A DNA stretch of 16,420 bases from Bacillota bacterium (GTDB lineage: Bacteria > Bacillota > Clostridia > Lachnospirales > Lachnospiraceae): positions 1 through 16,420 of the forward strand of contig JAFADH010000209.1 of the NCBI GenBank assembly GCA_023424995.1. Direction: 5' to 3'. Below the pieces are notes generated by a model that made no database searches, had not been told where the DNA came from, and saw nothing but the letters and a program-made list of their open reading frames with translations. A program made the position numbers and the translations under genes. Shown here in pieces: positions 1 through 6,966 of this stretch (positions are counted from its first letter, which is position 1; the number at the start of each line of letters is the position of its first letter).

Positions 1-259
1 GTAATTTCCTTGCTACTTTCTTTATATAAATGTCACCTTTGTCATGTCCGTATGTATCATTAATTATTTTTTGGTTATCGATATCTATGTAGAATACAAC
101 CAGTTTCCATTTATGGCTTTCCGCTTCCAACAGCGAACTTCTCAATTGATCCATAAACCGGGACCTCAACAGAAGTCCGGTTAGTTGATCATAACCCGTC
201 AACCGCTCAATTTTTTTCTTTATTTTATCATTATCAGATATCTCAATCAATTTATCCAT
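1..259 (-). CDS. GGDEF-domain protein (diguanylate cyclase-like), N-terminal part, cut by the window edge
   Basis: The reverse strand reads from an ATG at 259 with no stop to the window edge, giving 86 residues. After a short polar start it shows the N-terminal GGDEF signatures: YDQLTGLLLRSRF at about residues 23-35 (compare DxLTGLxNRxxF), then FYIDIDNQKIINDTYGHDKGD at about 56-76 (compare DIDxFKxINDxYGHxxGD). GGDEF domains condense two GTP into cyclic di-GMP. The GG(D/E)EF active-site loop lies beyond the edge, so activity cannot be judged. The Lys normally found in xFKxIN is replaced (DIDNQKIIN). No sensor or membrane segment precedes the domain; only about 22 residues lie before it, so this may be a short single-domain enzyme or may gain domains downstream. 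RBS candidates are AGGGGGG and AAGGA just upstream of 259. It is divergent from the HTH gene at 655. Confidence 0.85.
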   Translation of the reverse strand, partial: MDKLIEISDNDKIKKKIERLTGYDQLTGLLLRSRFMDQLRSSLLEAESHKWKLVVFYIDIDNQKIINDTYGHDKGDIYIKKVARKL

Positions 260-394
260 TTTCCTTAACCCCCCTTATATTACAACGTTGCAATATCCTA
301 TCTGTCTTCATTAATAATGACATCCCATTCCCCAATAATACCGTTTTATACATAATATCCTAATTTTTACATAAATTCTACCAATATTGACTCT

Positions 395-418
395 TTGTCA
401 ATGACATGGCATTGACAA
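395..418. promoter_or_regulatory. Operator-like palindrome TTGTCAATG-N6-CATTGACAA
   Basis: Two perfect 9-base arms surround ACATGG, whose centre CATG also pairs, so 11 of 12 positions are symmetric. An additional TTGAC half-site at 387-391 forms a second inverted pair with GTCAA at 397-401. On the minus strand the left arm contains TTGACA (401 to 396), and TAGAAT lies 15 bases further at 380-375. It could therefore be the -35 box of a promoter for the leftward GGDEF gene, though the spacing is short. There is no U-run, which argues against a terminator. Inference: binding site of a dimeric repressor or activator. The regulator is unknown; the adjacent HTH protein is one candidate. Confidence 0.5.
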
Positions 419-499
419 ACTGATTCAGAGAAGATTCCGCTTATTTTGTCATAATAGATAATCTTACACGAACAAATATGTTATACTCAATAAAGTATA

Positions 500-574
500 A
501 TACGCTCTGCTATAATGCCAGACTCAGATATCATGCCGACAGACATTATATCTGCGCCGAATCAGGGAGCGTAT
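500..574. repeat. Nested inverted repeats in the leader of the HTH gene
   Basis: The outer arms are ATACGCTC (500-507) and GAGCGTAT (567-574). The inner arms are CAGATAT (525-531) and ATATCTG (548-554). Competing partners exist: TATAATACG (496-504) pairs with CGTATTATA (591-599), and GAATC (559-563) pairs with GATTC (578-582). A transcript starting just after the -10 at 511-516 would carry the inner hairpin and the GAATC/GATTC pair. This could be a regulated leader or a set of protein sites. The pairing was read by eye, without an energy calculation. Confidence 0.35.
508..516 (+). promoter_or_regulatory. Extended -10 promoter element (TGC-TATAAT)
   Basis: TG, one base, then a perfect TATAAT (511-516) matches the extended -10 of housekeeping-sigma promoters, which can work with a poor -35. 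No good -35 hexamer is seen at 16-18 bases upstream. A transcript from here would have a leader of about 130 bases before the GTG at 655, including the inner hairpin at 525-554. Confidence 0.45.
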
Positions 575-613
575 CACCGATTCGAAGCATCGTATTATAT
601 GAGCTTGCGAATA

Positions 614-622
614 TGATATAAT
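614..622 (+). promoter_or_regulatory. Extended -10 promoter element (TGA-TATAAT), proximal
   Basis: TG, one base, then a perfect TATAAT at 617-622. The predicted start near 629 would give a leader of only about 26 bases, with the strong TAGGAGGT ribosome binding site at 638-645. No clear -35 is present (ATTATA at 594-599 with 17-base spacing is weak). This is the best candidate for the main promoter of the HTH gene. Confidence 0.55.
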
Positions 623-654
623 GGGATATAAGCACTGTAGGAGGTTACCGGGTA

Positions 655-2211
655 GTGAATAGTCTGAGATTTGGCGAATGCTTAAAGCTTTTGCTTTCCT
701 ATTTAGATATTAGTAATAACCGTTTATCAAAGGCGATTAATGTCGATAGTTCCTTAGTAAACCGCTGGATTAACGAGAAAAGGATTCCTTCTTACAAAAC
801 TGCTTATATTGATAATATTGCCGAATATATCTCCAAAAACATTCATAACACATATCAGGAACAACGTATTGTCAATCTCATATGCAAGGTATGCGGAACC
901 TATGACAATTCTGTCAGTATAAATGACCAGATAAAACACATGCTGTTGGAAGCCCAGGGTAATTCCATAGAGAGCCAGCACAAAGAACAGCAGCATAATG
1001 CTGCTGTCCGGCATAAAAAATATGAAGATAATATCCTCTCATTATCAAAAAACGATAAAATAATCTTTGGTTTTGATAATATCATTAAGACCGGCCTCTA
1101 CCTGCTGGAATTAGCTTCCATAAGCGAACCTGATAATGATAACGTAATCTACATTGCTTATGACAGCGCCCACCATCTTGATATATACTTTAAAGATTAT
1201 ACCGCCCGCTGCGCAAGTCTGTTGATGAGAGCAATTGAAAATGGCTGGAATCTGGTCATGTTAATCCGGTTAGTCAACGATACCGAACGCACCATCAATT
1301 TTATGAAGTTCATCCGGCCATTCATTCAGACAGGCAGATTCAAGCCCTACTATGTCAAGAATTATGACAGCCGGGTCACGGGAGAGATACTGATCATCAT
1401 CCCGAATATCGGCGTATTATCCTGTTTCTCCGGCAGTCTGGATGATCCTGTCAATAGTGCCCTCTATATTACCAATTCAGCTTCCTATCACATGTATATA
1501 CCGCATTTTGAATCGCTGCTGGACCATACCGCACAGCCGTTAATAGAAAACCACTACGGTAACGAAAATTATATGAATTTATTGATTAAGTCAGAGGAAA
1601 GCGCCGGAAACCGCTTCCTGTACCGGTATTTCTTTGATATGCTGACGCTTCCGGAGAAATTATTTTATTCCCTGTTAAAAAGACGAAATCTATCCTCTTA
1701 TGAAGCTGAAAAAACCATGGAATTATACGAAAAACATCGGCAGGCCTTTTTTTACAATATTCATCATTATCAATACATGGATATCTATGTATCCTCCGGT
1801 ATCAGGGAATTGATAAAGGAGCATCAGATCTACTTTTACTGCTATCATGGTGCGGAGCTTATGAATATGGAAACAGACGAAATCATTGAACATCTCACTT
1901 ATATTATTGATCTGCTTGAAGCTTATGACAATTATAATATAGCCTTTGATAAACAGCTTGAAGAAATGGGATCAGGTAATAAGAATTTTTATTGTCTGAT
2001 AAAAGAACGGCAGTCTGCGATTTTTGAACTTTTAGATCCATCCTTCAATATGCCCAAGATAAGGCTTTCAACGGAAGAGCCCATTCTTGTAAATGGGATA
2101 TATGAATATTTCAATACGGTCTGGGAGCATATTTCACCCATATATAAGAACAAAAAGGATGTTATAATGTGGCTGCGGTATGAAATAAGTATATTAAATA
2201 AAAATATATAA
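655..2211 (+). CDS. Large protein with N-terminal helix-turn-helix, body of unknown function
   Basis: A GTG start at 655 follows TAGGAGGT (638-645) by 9 bases, giving 518 residues. Residues about 5-63 resemble an Xre-type helix-turn-helix, with the recognition region around NNRLSKAINVDSSLVNRWIN (21-40) and a trailing IP turn. The remaining roughly 440 residues match no domain I can name. They are rich in Tyr, Asn and Ile, have no signal peptide or obvious membrane helix, and contain no recognisable catalytic motif. The architecture (small DNA-binding head, long soluble body) fits a ligand- or partner-sensing transcription regulator. The gene is visibly more AT-rich than the polysaccharide operon it converges on. 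Possible targets are its own upstream palindromes or neighbouring genes; this is inference. Sure of the gene, fairly sure of the HTH, unsure of any role. Confidence 0.8.
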   Translation: MNSLRFGECLKLLLSYLDISNNRLSKAINVDSSLVNRWINEKRIPSYKTAYIDNIAEYISKNIHNTYQEQRIVNLICKVCGTYDNSVSINDQIKHMLLEAQGNSIESQHKEQQHNAAVRHKKYEDNILSLSKNDKIIFGFDNIIKTGLYLLELASISEPDNDNVIYIAYDSAHHLDIYFKDYTARCASLLMRAIENGWNLVMLIRLVNDTERTINFMKFIRPFIQTGRFKPYYVKNYDSRVTGEILIIIPNIGVLSCFSGSLDDPVNSALYITNSASYHMYIPHFESLLDHTAQPLIENHYGNENYMNLLIKSEESAGNRFLYRYFFDMLTLPEKLFYSLLKRRNLSSYEAEKTMELYEKHRQAFFYNIHHYQYMDIYVSSGIRELIKEHQIYFYCYHGAELMNMETDEIIEHLTYIIDLLEAYDNYNIAFDKQLEEMGSGNKNFYCLIKERQSAIFELLDPSFNMPKIRLSTEEPILVNGIYEYFNTVWEHISPIYKNKKDVIMWLRYEISILNKNI

Positions 2212-2253
2212 AACACAAAGCAGAGTGAATAAAATTCCTGCAATTCCTCTGCT
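2203..2253 (-). terminator. Intrinsic terminator of the leftward polysaccharide operon
   Basis: AGCAGAG (2219-2225) pairs with CTCTGCT (2247-2253). The stem extends by GAAT/ATTC after one bulged T, leaving a 12-base loop. Reading leftward, the stem is followed by a T-rich run (TTGTGTTTTATATATTTTT), as expected for factor-independent termination on the minus strand. It overlaps the last codons of the convergent HTH gene. Reading rightward no good U-tract follows, though the hairpin might still slow polymerase from the HTH gene. Confidence 0.65.
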
Positions 2254-2264
2254 GTTAGTCATGG

Positions 2265-2344
2265 GCCGGTGAACCGGCAGGCTGATGCCCTTAGCAATTA
2301 CCGGCAGGCAGTTGGTGAAGATACCGGCCTGCCGGTCCGCCGGC
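2265..2344. repeat. Cluster of GCCGGT/ACCGGC palindromic hexamers
   Basis: Six copies of a hexamer or its near-variant lie within 80 bases: GCCGGT 2265, ACCGGC 2273, 2300 and 2323, GCCGGT 2331, and GCCGGC 2339. A 10-base unit ACCGGCAGGC occurs at 2273-2282 and 2300-2309, with its inverse GCCTGCCGGT at 2327-2336, so either direct copy can pair with the inverse. The cluster abuts the stop codon of the acetyltransferase gene at 2346. There is no T-run, so it is not a classical terminator. It could be an extra 3' stabilising structure, a protein site or a REP-like element. Confidence 0.55.
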
Positions 2345-2345
2345 T

Positions 2346-3020
2346 TTAACCGAGATACATATCCCTGCTGGTCTTATTCTCCAGAAGCTGGCTCCTCACC
2401 GGTACGATAACGGAATATTCCTTCGTATCTTTTGCAACATAAGCTCCGGCACCTACCAGTGTATAGCCGGCGATTACAGCATCATTTTTGACTGTGCAGT
2501 TATTGCCGAAGAAGCAGTTGCTGTCCACCAGGACATTACCTGAGAGTGAGGCCGAGGGGGCAAAGTAGTTAAAATCACCGATCCTGGTATGGTGGGATAT
2601 ATTGACATTGCTCCAGAATACATTACCGGAACCAACGGTTACAAAAGGCTGTATCAGGGTCCCTTCCAGAATAATGTTTCCTTCCCCCAGGCGGCTGTTG
2701 GATGCAACGTGCGCCGTGGGATGGATAAAGGAAGCAAGCTCATATCCCATGCTCCTGATACGCCCAAAGACCTCCTTACGTATATCATTCATTCTGTTAT
2801 AGCCGATTACCGGAAGTATTCTCACTTCTTCCGGTGTATAAAGGGAGGCAAGCTCCTCAAAGGGAAGCAGTTCCTCCGGCATAACGGCAGATGAGCCCAT
2901 ATATTTCCGGTCAACCGTATGGCAGAGGACCTCATCCTCTGTTTCCGTTTTAATATAATATCCGATCATTGCGGCAAATTTTGTATTGCCGAAGATGACA
3001 AGCTTTTTGCCAGTGCTCAT
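2346..3020 (-). CDS. PglD/NeuD-like sugar O- or N-acetyltransferase
   Basis: 224 residues. The N-terminal segment (about 1-95) begins KKLVIFGNTKFAAMIGYYI, a Rossmann-like fold as in the PglD_N domain. Residues about 97-215 form a left-handed beta-helix of hexapeptide repeats (HPTAHVASNSRLGEG, SGNVLVDSNCFFGNN, NDAVIAGYTLVGAGA). The SHH pair at 142-144 sits where PglD has its catalytic His. PglD and NeuD enzymes move acetyl from acetyl-CoA to an amino sugar or sialic acid. The ATG at 3020 is preceded by GAGG six bases upstream, placed over the stop of the ATP-grasp gene (3-base gap), so the two are probably translationally coupled. It is the last gene of the operon. Following an aminotransferase gene, the acceptor may be an amino sugar; the exact substrate cannot be read from sequence. 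Confidence 0.8.
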   Translation of the reverse strand: MSTGKKLVIFGNTKFAAMIGYYIKTETEDEVLCHTVDRKYMGSSAVMPEELLPFEELASLYTPEEVRILPVIGYNRMNDIRKEVFGRIRSMGYELASFIHPTAHVASNSRLGEGNIILEGTLIQPFVTVGSGNVFWSNVNISHHTRIGDFNYFAPSASLSGNVLVDSNCFFGNNCTVKNDAVIAGYTLVGAGAYVAKDTKEYSVIVPVRSQLLENKTSRDMYLG

Positions 3021-3023
3021 ATA

Positions 3024-4187
3024 TTACCTCATATCTTTCATAAGTCCGGTCAGTTCATTAACAGCAGATATATCGTCCCGGTCAATGGCAAAGAGACAAT
3101 AGCCGTATCTGCCGGAGCTGTCCGTCACCTTCCTGGTGCCGATGGGGTCAATTTGGCTGATTCGCCATATATACTCAGGATATTTCCCCAGCATTGCCCT
3201 CAGCTGTTCATAATCCTCCCTGCTGCAGATATATTTTACCATTGCTGTTTTCGGAGCATTTATTCTGTAAGCCGCCGGTTCCTTTCCCACGGCAGCGTCA
3301 ATAACCATTCTGATATAATCATAGCCGGTGGATATCTGTACCAGATCCGTCCCGATGCAGTCCCCGCCCATTCTTGCTCCGGTTTCAATCAGGAATATCT
3401 CACCGTTATCCCTTAATTTAAATTCCGTATGGGAAGCCCCGTATTGAATCTTCAGAGCATCCAAAGCCCGGAAAACAGCAGTCTGAACCGTATCCCACAG
3501 GGCCGGGGGAATATCGGAGGGCTGCATATGGCCTGTTTCGATATAATGAGGATATCCTGTGGTATACTTCTTCGTTATGGCCAAAGCTCTGTGTTTTCCT
3601 GCATAAGAGATACATTCGCAGCTATACTCCGGACCCTCTGCGAATTCTTCAAGGATTGCTTTTTTCTCCAGGGATTCTTCCATTGCCCTGTTCACTGCAG
3701 CCGCCAGCTCCTTCGGAGCGTTGACCCTGCACACTCCTTTGCTGCTCCAACGGTCCGTGGGCTTTACAATCAGCGGATACGTCAGTTCCTCGGCTTCCTT
3801 CCGGCTTAAGCTGTGATCCACCCTGAGAAACCAGGGCGTCGGCAGGCCGTGCTCCCTTAAGGCCCGGCGCATGTGATATTTGTTCCGTGCCAGAAGATCA
3901 CATTCTTCACTGTTGCACTTTAAACCCAGTCCTCTGGCAACATAATTAACGGTCCGTACGGCAAAATCAGAGGTTATGGAACAGACTCCCTCCGGCTGAA
4001 TATCCTGGCACAGCTTTAATATCTCATCCTTTTGGTCGATGCTGACCGGATAAAAGAAATCGGCATTTTTCTCTCCCTCGGCTCCCGTCTTCCACGCAAA
4101 GACATGTGTCTCATATCCTAAATCCTTAGCCTTCCGTATCAATGGATCTATGGACTCATTCGCACCGATGATGGCCAATCTGCTCAA
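3024..4187 (-). CDS. ATP-grasp ligase (carbamoyl-phosphate-synthase-like)
   Basis: 387 residues from a TTG start at 4187, supported by GGAGG (4196-4200) 8 bases upstream. The N-terminal pre-ATP-grasp region begins MSRLAIIGANESIDPLIRKA. The ATP-grasp core spans about 100-300: YPLIVKPTD (137-145) with the nucleotide-contacting Lys, ILEEFAEGPEYSCE (178-191), and the metal-binding strand HTEFKLRDNGEIFLIETGAR (253-272) with E268 and R272. The family uses ATP to make an acyl-phosphate and join it to an amine (amide bond). Between a sugar aminotransferase and an acetyltransferase it may attach an amino acid or other acid to an amino sugar, or make an amidated side group; that is inference. 26 bases separate it from the aminotransferase, within the same operon. 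Substrate unknown. Confidence 0.8.
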   Translation of the reverse strand: MSRLAIIGANESIDPLIRKAKDLGYETHVFAWKTGAEGEKNADFFYPVSIDQKDEILKLCQDIQPEGVCSITSDFAVRTVNYVARGLGLKCNSEECDLLARNKYHMRRALREHGLPTPWFLRVDHSLSRKEAEELTYPLIVKPTDRWSSKGVCRVNAPKELAAAVNRAMEESLEKKAILEEFAEGPEYSCECISYAGKHRALAITKKYTTGYPHYIETGHMQPSDIPPALWDTVQTAVFRALDALKIQYGASHTEFKLRDNGEIFLIETGARMGGDCIGTDLVQISTGYDYIRMVIDAAVGKEPAAYRINAPKTAMVKYICSREDYEQLRAMLGKYPEYIWRISQIDPIGTRKVTDSSGRYGYCLFAIDRDDISAVNELTGLMKDMR

Positions 4188-4213
4188 ATAACGTACCTCC
4201 CGCCCTTTCCGAA

Positions 4214-5347
4214 TCAGTTGTACAGATAGGACAGAACCTCTGCCGCAACCTGCTGCACCTCCGGATAGGTAAGCCGGATATGCATGGGAAGGGACAATAC
4301 ATGATCGCTGATATAGGCAGCCTTTGGGCAGGTGCCTTTTGCATATTCATACATCCGGTACTGCGTATTGTCCGTGTAATGGACCCCGGCATAGATCTCA
4401 GCCTGGTTCAGTGCTTCCATCAGCCCGTCCCTGTCCTCCACGATGATTTGGTATAAATGCCTGGATGACTCACAATTCTCCGGAATATCCACCAGCTTCA
4501 GCTTATCCGGATGCTTCCCCAGACTCTGGTTATACCACCGGGCAATCTGGCGCCGGTAGGCATTGTTCTGATCCAGATGCTTCAGCTCCGCCAGGGCTAT
4601 GGCTGCCATGATGGAATTCCCGTGATACTTTTGTCCCACATACTCAACATCATACTTCCATTTATAATTTCCGCCGGCCCCAAAGCGTTTATAGGTATCC
4701 TTGTTAATTCCCAGCCAGGCCTTTTTGCGGGCTGTCTCGTCCAGACTGTCGTCCTTAAAGCACAGCATACCGCTATCCGCCGTGGGAAGATTCTTAACTG
4801 CCTGAAACGAATAGATAACAGCCTCCGCCTCCTGTCCCGGTACCGCTCCGTCAACCCTGGTACCGGCCATATGCGCCGCGTCCAGAATGAGCTTCAGTCC
4901 GTATCTTTGGCACAGACCGGCTATCTTATGGTACTGCCCTGTATTTCCGCCCATTCCTACAAACAGGACCGCTTTTGTCCTTGGGCTTATTTTTTTTTCC
5001 ACATCGGCGGGATCCAGACACAAAGTATCATCCACGTCGGCAAATACAGCCTTCAGACCGGCTAACAGTATGGCATGGTTGGAGGAGATGAAGGTCAGAG
5101 GAGTCGTGATGACTTCATCATCTTCAGACCATTGGTTCGTCTCTTTTAAGATATCAAAGGCCAGATTAAGGCCGGAGGTCGCAGAATTTAAAAAATAGGC
5201 ATTGGGCAGTCCGGTATATCTTTTCCACTCTTCCTCAAATTGGACTGTTTTAAACCCAAGTCCCGTCCAGCCCTTTTCCAGGCACTCCCTGATCTCAGCC
5301 AGACATCCCTCTATGTCAAAGGTCGGTACAAATAATTGTATTCCCAT
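4214..5347 (-). CDS. DegT/DnrJ/EryC1/StrS-family PLP aminotransferase
   Basis: 377 residues, the normal length for the family. PLP-site features: SATSGLNLAF (55-64) for the phosphate cradle, TTPLTFISSN (81-90), the cofactor-ring Asp in LILDAAH (D156, H159), and the Schiff-base Lys in SFQAVKNL (K185). Family members transfer an amino group, usually from glutamate, to a keto sugar nucleotide, making 3- or 4-amino-deoxy sugars; a few act on other ketones. The ATG at 5347 follows AGGGAG by 7 bases. A 97-base gap precedes it, the largest in the operon, with a weak promoter-like match. No dehydratase or epimerase that would make the keto sugar is present in the window, so the precursor must come from elsewhere. 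Family assignment firm, substrate open. Confidence 0.88.
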   Translation of the reverse strand: MGIQLFVPTFDIEGCLAEIRECLEKGWTGLGFKTVQFEEEWKRYTGLPNAYFLNSATSGLNLAFDILKETNQWSEDDEVITTPLTFISSNHAILLAGLKAVFADVDDTLCLDPADVEKKISPRTKAVLFVGMGGNTGQYHKIAGLCQRYGLKLILDAAHMAGTRVDGAVPGQEAEAVIYSFQAVKNLPTADSGMLCFKDDSLDETARKKAWLGINKDTYKRFGAGGNYKWKYDVEYVGQKYHGNSIMAAIALAELKHLDQNNAYRRQIARWYNQSLGKHPDKLKLVDIPENCESSRHLYQIIVEDRDGLMEALNQAEIYAGVHYTDNTQYRMYEYAKGTCPKAAYISDHVLSLPMHIRLTYPEVQQVAAEVLSYLYN

Positions 5348-5378
5348 GCTGTTTCTCCCTTTAATTCCTTATTGTACA

Positions 5379-5407
5379 TTTATATGACAGCAAAATCAGA
5401 TTGTTAC
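5379..5407 (-). promoter_or_regulatory. Possible internal promoter before the aminotransferase gene
   Basis: On the minus strand GTAACA (5407-5402) and TATAAA (5384-5379) are separated by 17 bases. They match the housekeeping -35 and -10 at 4 and 5 of 6 positions. It lies in the 97-base gap between the fusion gene and the DegT gene and could give the last three genes their own transcription. In AT-rich DNA such matches arise by chance. Confidence 0.25.
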
Positions 5408-5444
5408 AGCCATAACCGGTCATAAATGGCAAAGCAGCCGCGAT

Positions 5445-6944
5445 TTATCGCAGATTACCGTACATGATCCTTTTTATAATAACGGCGGGATTACCGGCAA
5501 TGACGCAGTATCCGTTAGGAAAGCTCTTGGTAACGATAGCTCCGGCTCCGACAGTCGTATGGTCACCCAGGACTACTCCCGGAAGGATAACCGCATTAAA
5601 GGCAATCCAGCATTTTTCTCCCAGAATGATATCCTTGCCTGCCACATGCAGATCCGGATCATTGATATCATGGTTGGCGGTTACGATCCCCACATTATTG
5701 GCGATATAGGAGCCCTTTCCTATGTATATATGTCCGCCCTGGGAGGCCTGGAAATATTTCCCGCTCCCTTGAAAGAGATAAAGATCCGAAGGATCAAAGG
5801 TAATGTTCTCATAGCCCCATACCGTATTCAGAGGTGACACCGGAAACGGTACTCCCACATTGATCCTGCGTGTCTTGCGTGCCTCATAGTCGTTGACCGC
5901 CCAGGTCCACCCTTCCGCCGTCCGTTTATGTTCGGCCTTTAAAAAGTATTTGGTATCAAGGTATTTCGGATCATAGATACGCCTGGCTATCCTCCTTCCC
6001 TTCCGGTAGATGTGATATTGCGCCAGCTTTTGCCTGGTCCTCAGAAAATTGCCTTTGACGAATCGAAGGATCTTTACCGGCAGCGGCATCCCGCCTTTTT
6101 TCCTTCCCATGGACTTTAATTTATTCCGGAGCATGCCGTACAGGAATTTCAGATGCAGCCCGGTATAATCAAAGAGCAGATACCGGAGGATCCGGTATTC
6201 CTTTCGAGGAATATCGACTTGGAATTCCAATAGCTTTTTTCTGTTTATTACAGGATGAAAAAAGTCCTCCGGATTAACGTTATTTATGGCATTGGTGCTA
6301 TGCACGACCTCAAGCCACATCATTTTTTCTTCCTGGTCAACGACCACCTGATAGCCTGTCTCTTCCAGCCTGGTATGATCACAGAAAAAGACGATCTTAA
6401 AATTCCGGTCATTCGGCAATATTAAGGAAATATAATGGTTATAGGGTATGGGAGTAGAATTGAAGGCGATTTTATGAAGAGTCGAATACCTTTGTCCATA
6501 GGGAAATGCCAGGAATGCTTTCTCCAGCTTCCTTTCCGCAACTAAGCTCTGGACCCTGTCCACATAGGAGATATTTAAAGCATCATCATTGTCAAGACGT
6601 GTTGTGATGCAATAGGGTTCCCTTAGATTATTCTTAATATAATAGGTGACATAGTCCCGCCACCGGAGCGCATAGGCATCATCCAGAAATAACGGAATCA
6701 GATTCGGAAGCCGTTCACAAAAGCCTGCTATTTTTCTCAGGTATACCTCCTCTGTTTTGTTCGAAAACAGGATTAACCAGGTAAAATTCTGATTTGTCTG
6801 TGAATATACGGAGGGAAAGCAATATTTTTCAAACAAATGGAAGCGCTTATCCATGTATTCCGGCGTCATGGTCAGGTTTCCGTTCTTATCCAACCGGTTG
6901 CTTCTGGGTAAGTTAAATGCTGTGATAATGTAATGCTGAAACAT
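5445..6944 (-). CDS. Fusion: glycosyltransferase (putative rhamnosyltransferase type) plus hexapeptide O-acetyltransferase
   Basis: 499 residues in one frame. Residues about 1-260 look like the putative rhamnosyltransferase family: HYIITAFNL at the start, FEKYCFPSVYSQTNQNFTWL (38-57), and the metal-site-like RLDNDDA (116-122). Residues about 260-340 are a basic linker. The C-terminal part (about 365-495) is a left-handed beta-helix acetyltransferase of the maltose/galactoside type: IGKGSYIANNVGIVTANHD with probable catalytic His 425, GEKCWIAFNAVILPGVVLGD (442-461) and GNPA (484-487). One protein thus seems to add a sugar and O-acetylate the product. The ATG at 6944 follows GGAGG by 6-7 bases, and the gene lies 22 bases after the exporter ATPase. 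The sugar donor is not certain. The fusion looks real: no stop, frameshift or internal RBS was found at the join. Confidence 0.78.
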   Translation of the reverse strand: MFQHYIITAFNLPRSNRLDKNGNLTMTPEYMDKRFHLFEKYCFPSVYSQTNQNFTWLILFSNKTEEVYLRKIAGFCERLPNLIPLFLDDAYALRWRDYVTYYIKNNLREPYCITTRLDNDDALNISYVDRVQSLVAERKLEKAFLAFPYGQRYSTLHKIAFNSTPIPYNHYISLILPNDRNFKIVFFCDHTRLEETGYQVVVDQEEKMMWLEVVHSTNAINNVNPEDFFHPVINRKKLLEFQVDIPRKEYRILRYLLFDYTGLHLKFLYGMLRNKLKSMGRKKGGMPLPVKILRFVKGNFLRTRQKLAQYHIYRKGRRIARRIYDPKYLDTKYFLKAEHKRTAEGWTWAVNDYEARKTRRINVGVPFPVSPLNTVWGYENITFDPSDLYLFQGSGKYFQASQGGHIYIGKGSYIANNVGIVTANHDINDPDLHVAGKDIILGEKCWIAFNAVILPGVVLGDHTTVGAGAIVTKSFPNGYCVIAGNPAVIIKRIMYGNLR

Positions 6945-6966
6945 ATCCTGCCTCCTTTATTCCGTA

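Larger units (their letters stand above)
260..654. other. Gene-free divergent intergenic region
   Basis: These 395 AT-rich bases separate the leftward GGDEF gene from the rightward HTH gene. I see no convincing open reading frame or tRNA. The stretch holds the 395-418 palindrome, two TATAAT-containing extended -10 elements reading right, and the nested repeats at 500-574. Such dense symmetry suggests that expression of the flanking genes is actively controlled, or that a small structured RNA is made here. Confidence 0.6.

Noticed and set aside
412..417. TTGACA reading rightward as a -35 box
   Set aside because: No -10-like hexamer lies 16-18 bases downstream; it is explained as an arm of the palindrome.
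2265..2344. GC-rich repeats as a CRISPR array
   Set aside because: The units are about 10 bases, unevenly spaced and inverted, with no regular repeat-spacer pattern and no cas genes.
2919..3416. 165-residue plus-strand frame opposite the acetyltransferase and ATP-grasp genes
   Set aside because: It spans the junction of two real opposite-strand genes and has no initiation signal or recognisable protein features.
4511..5065. 184-residue plus-strand frame opposite the aminotransferase gene
   Set aside because: It is antisense to a well-supported DegT gene with conserved K185, and no domain or RBS supports it.
5440..5451. Short palindrome GCGATTTATCGC at the end of the fusion gene as a terminator
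   Set aside because: Only five base pairs, no T-run after it, and the operon continues downstream.
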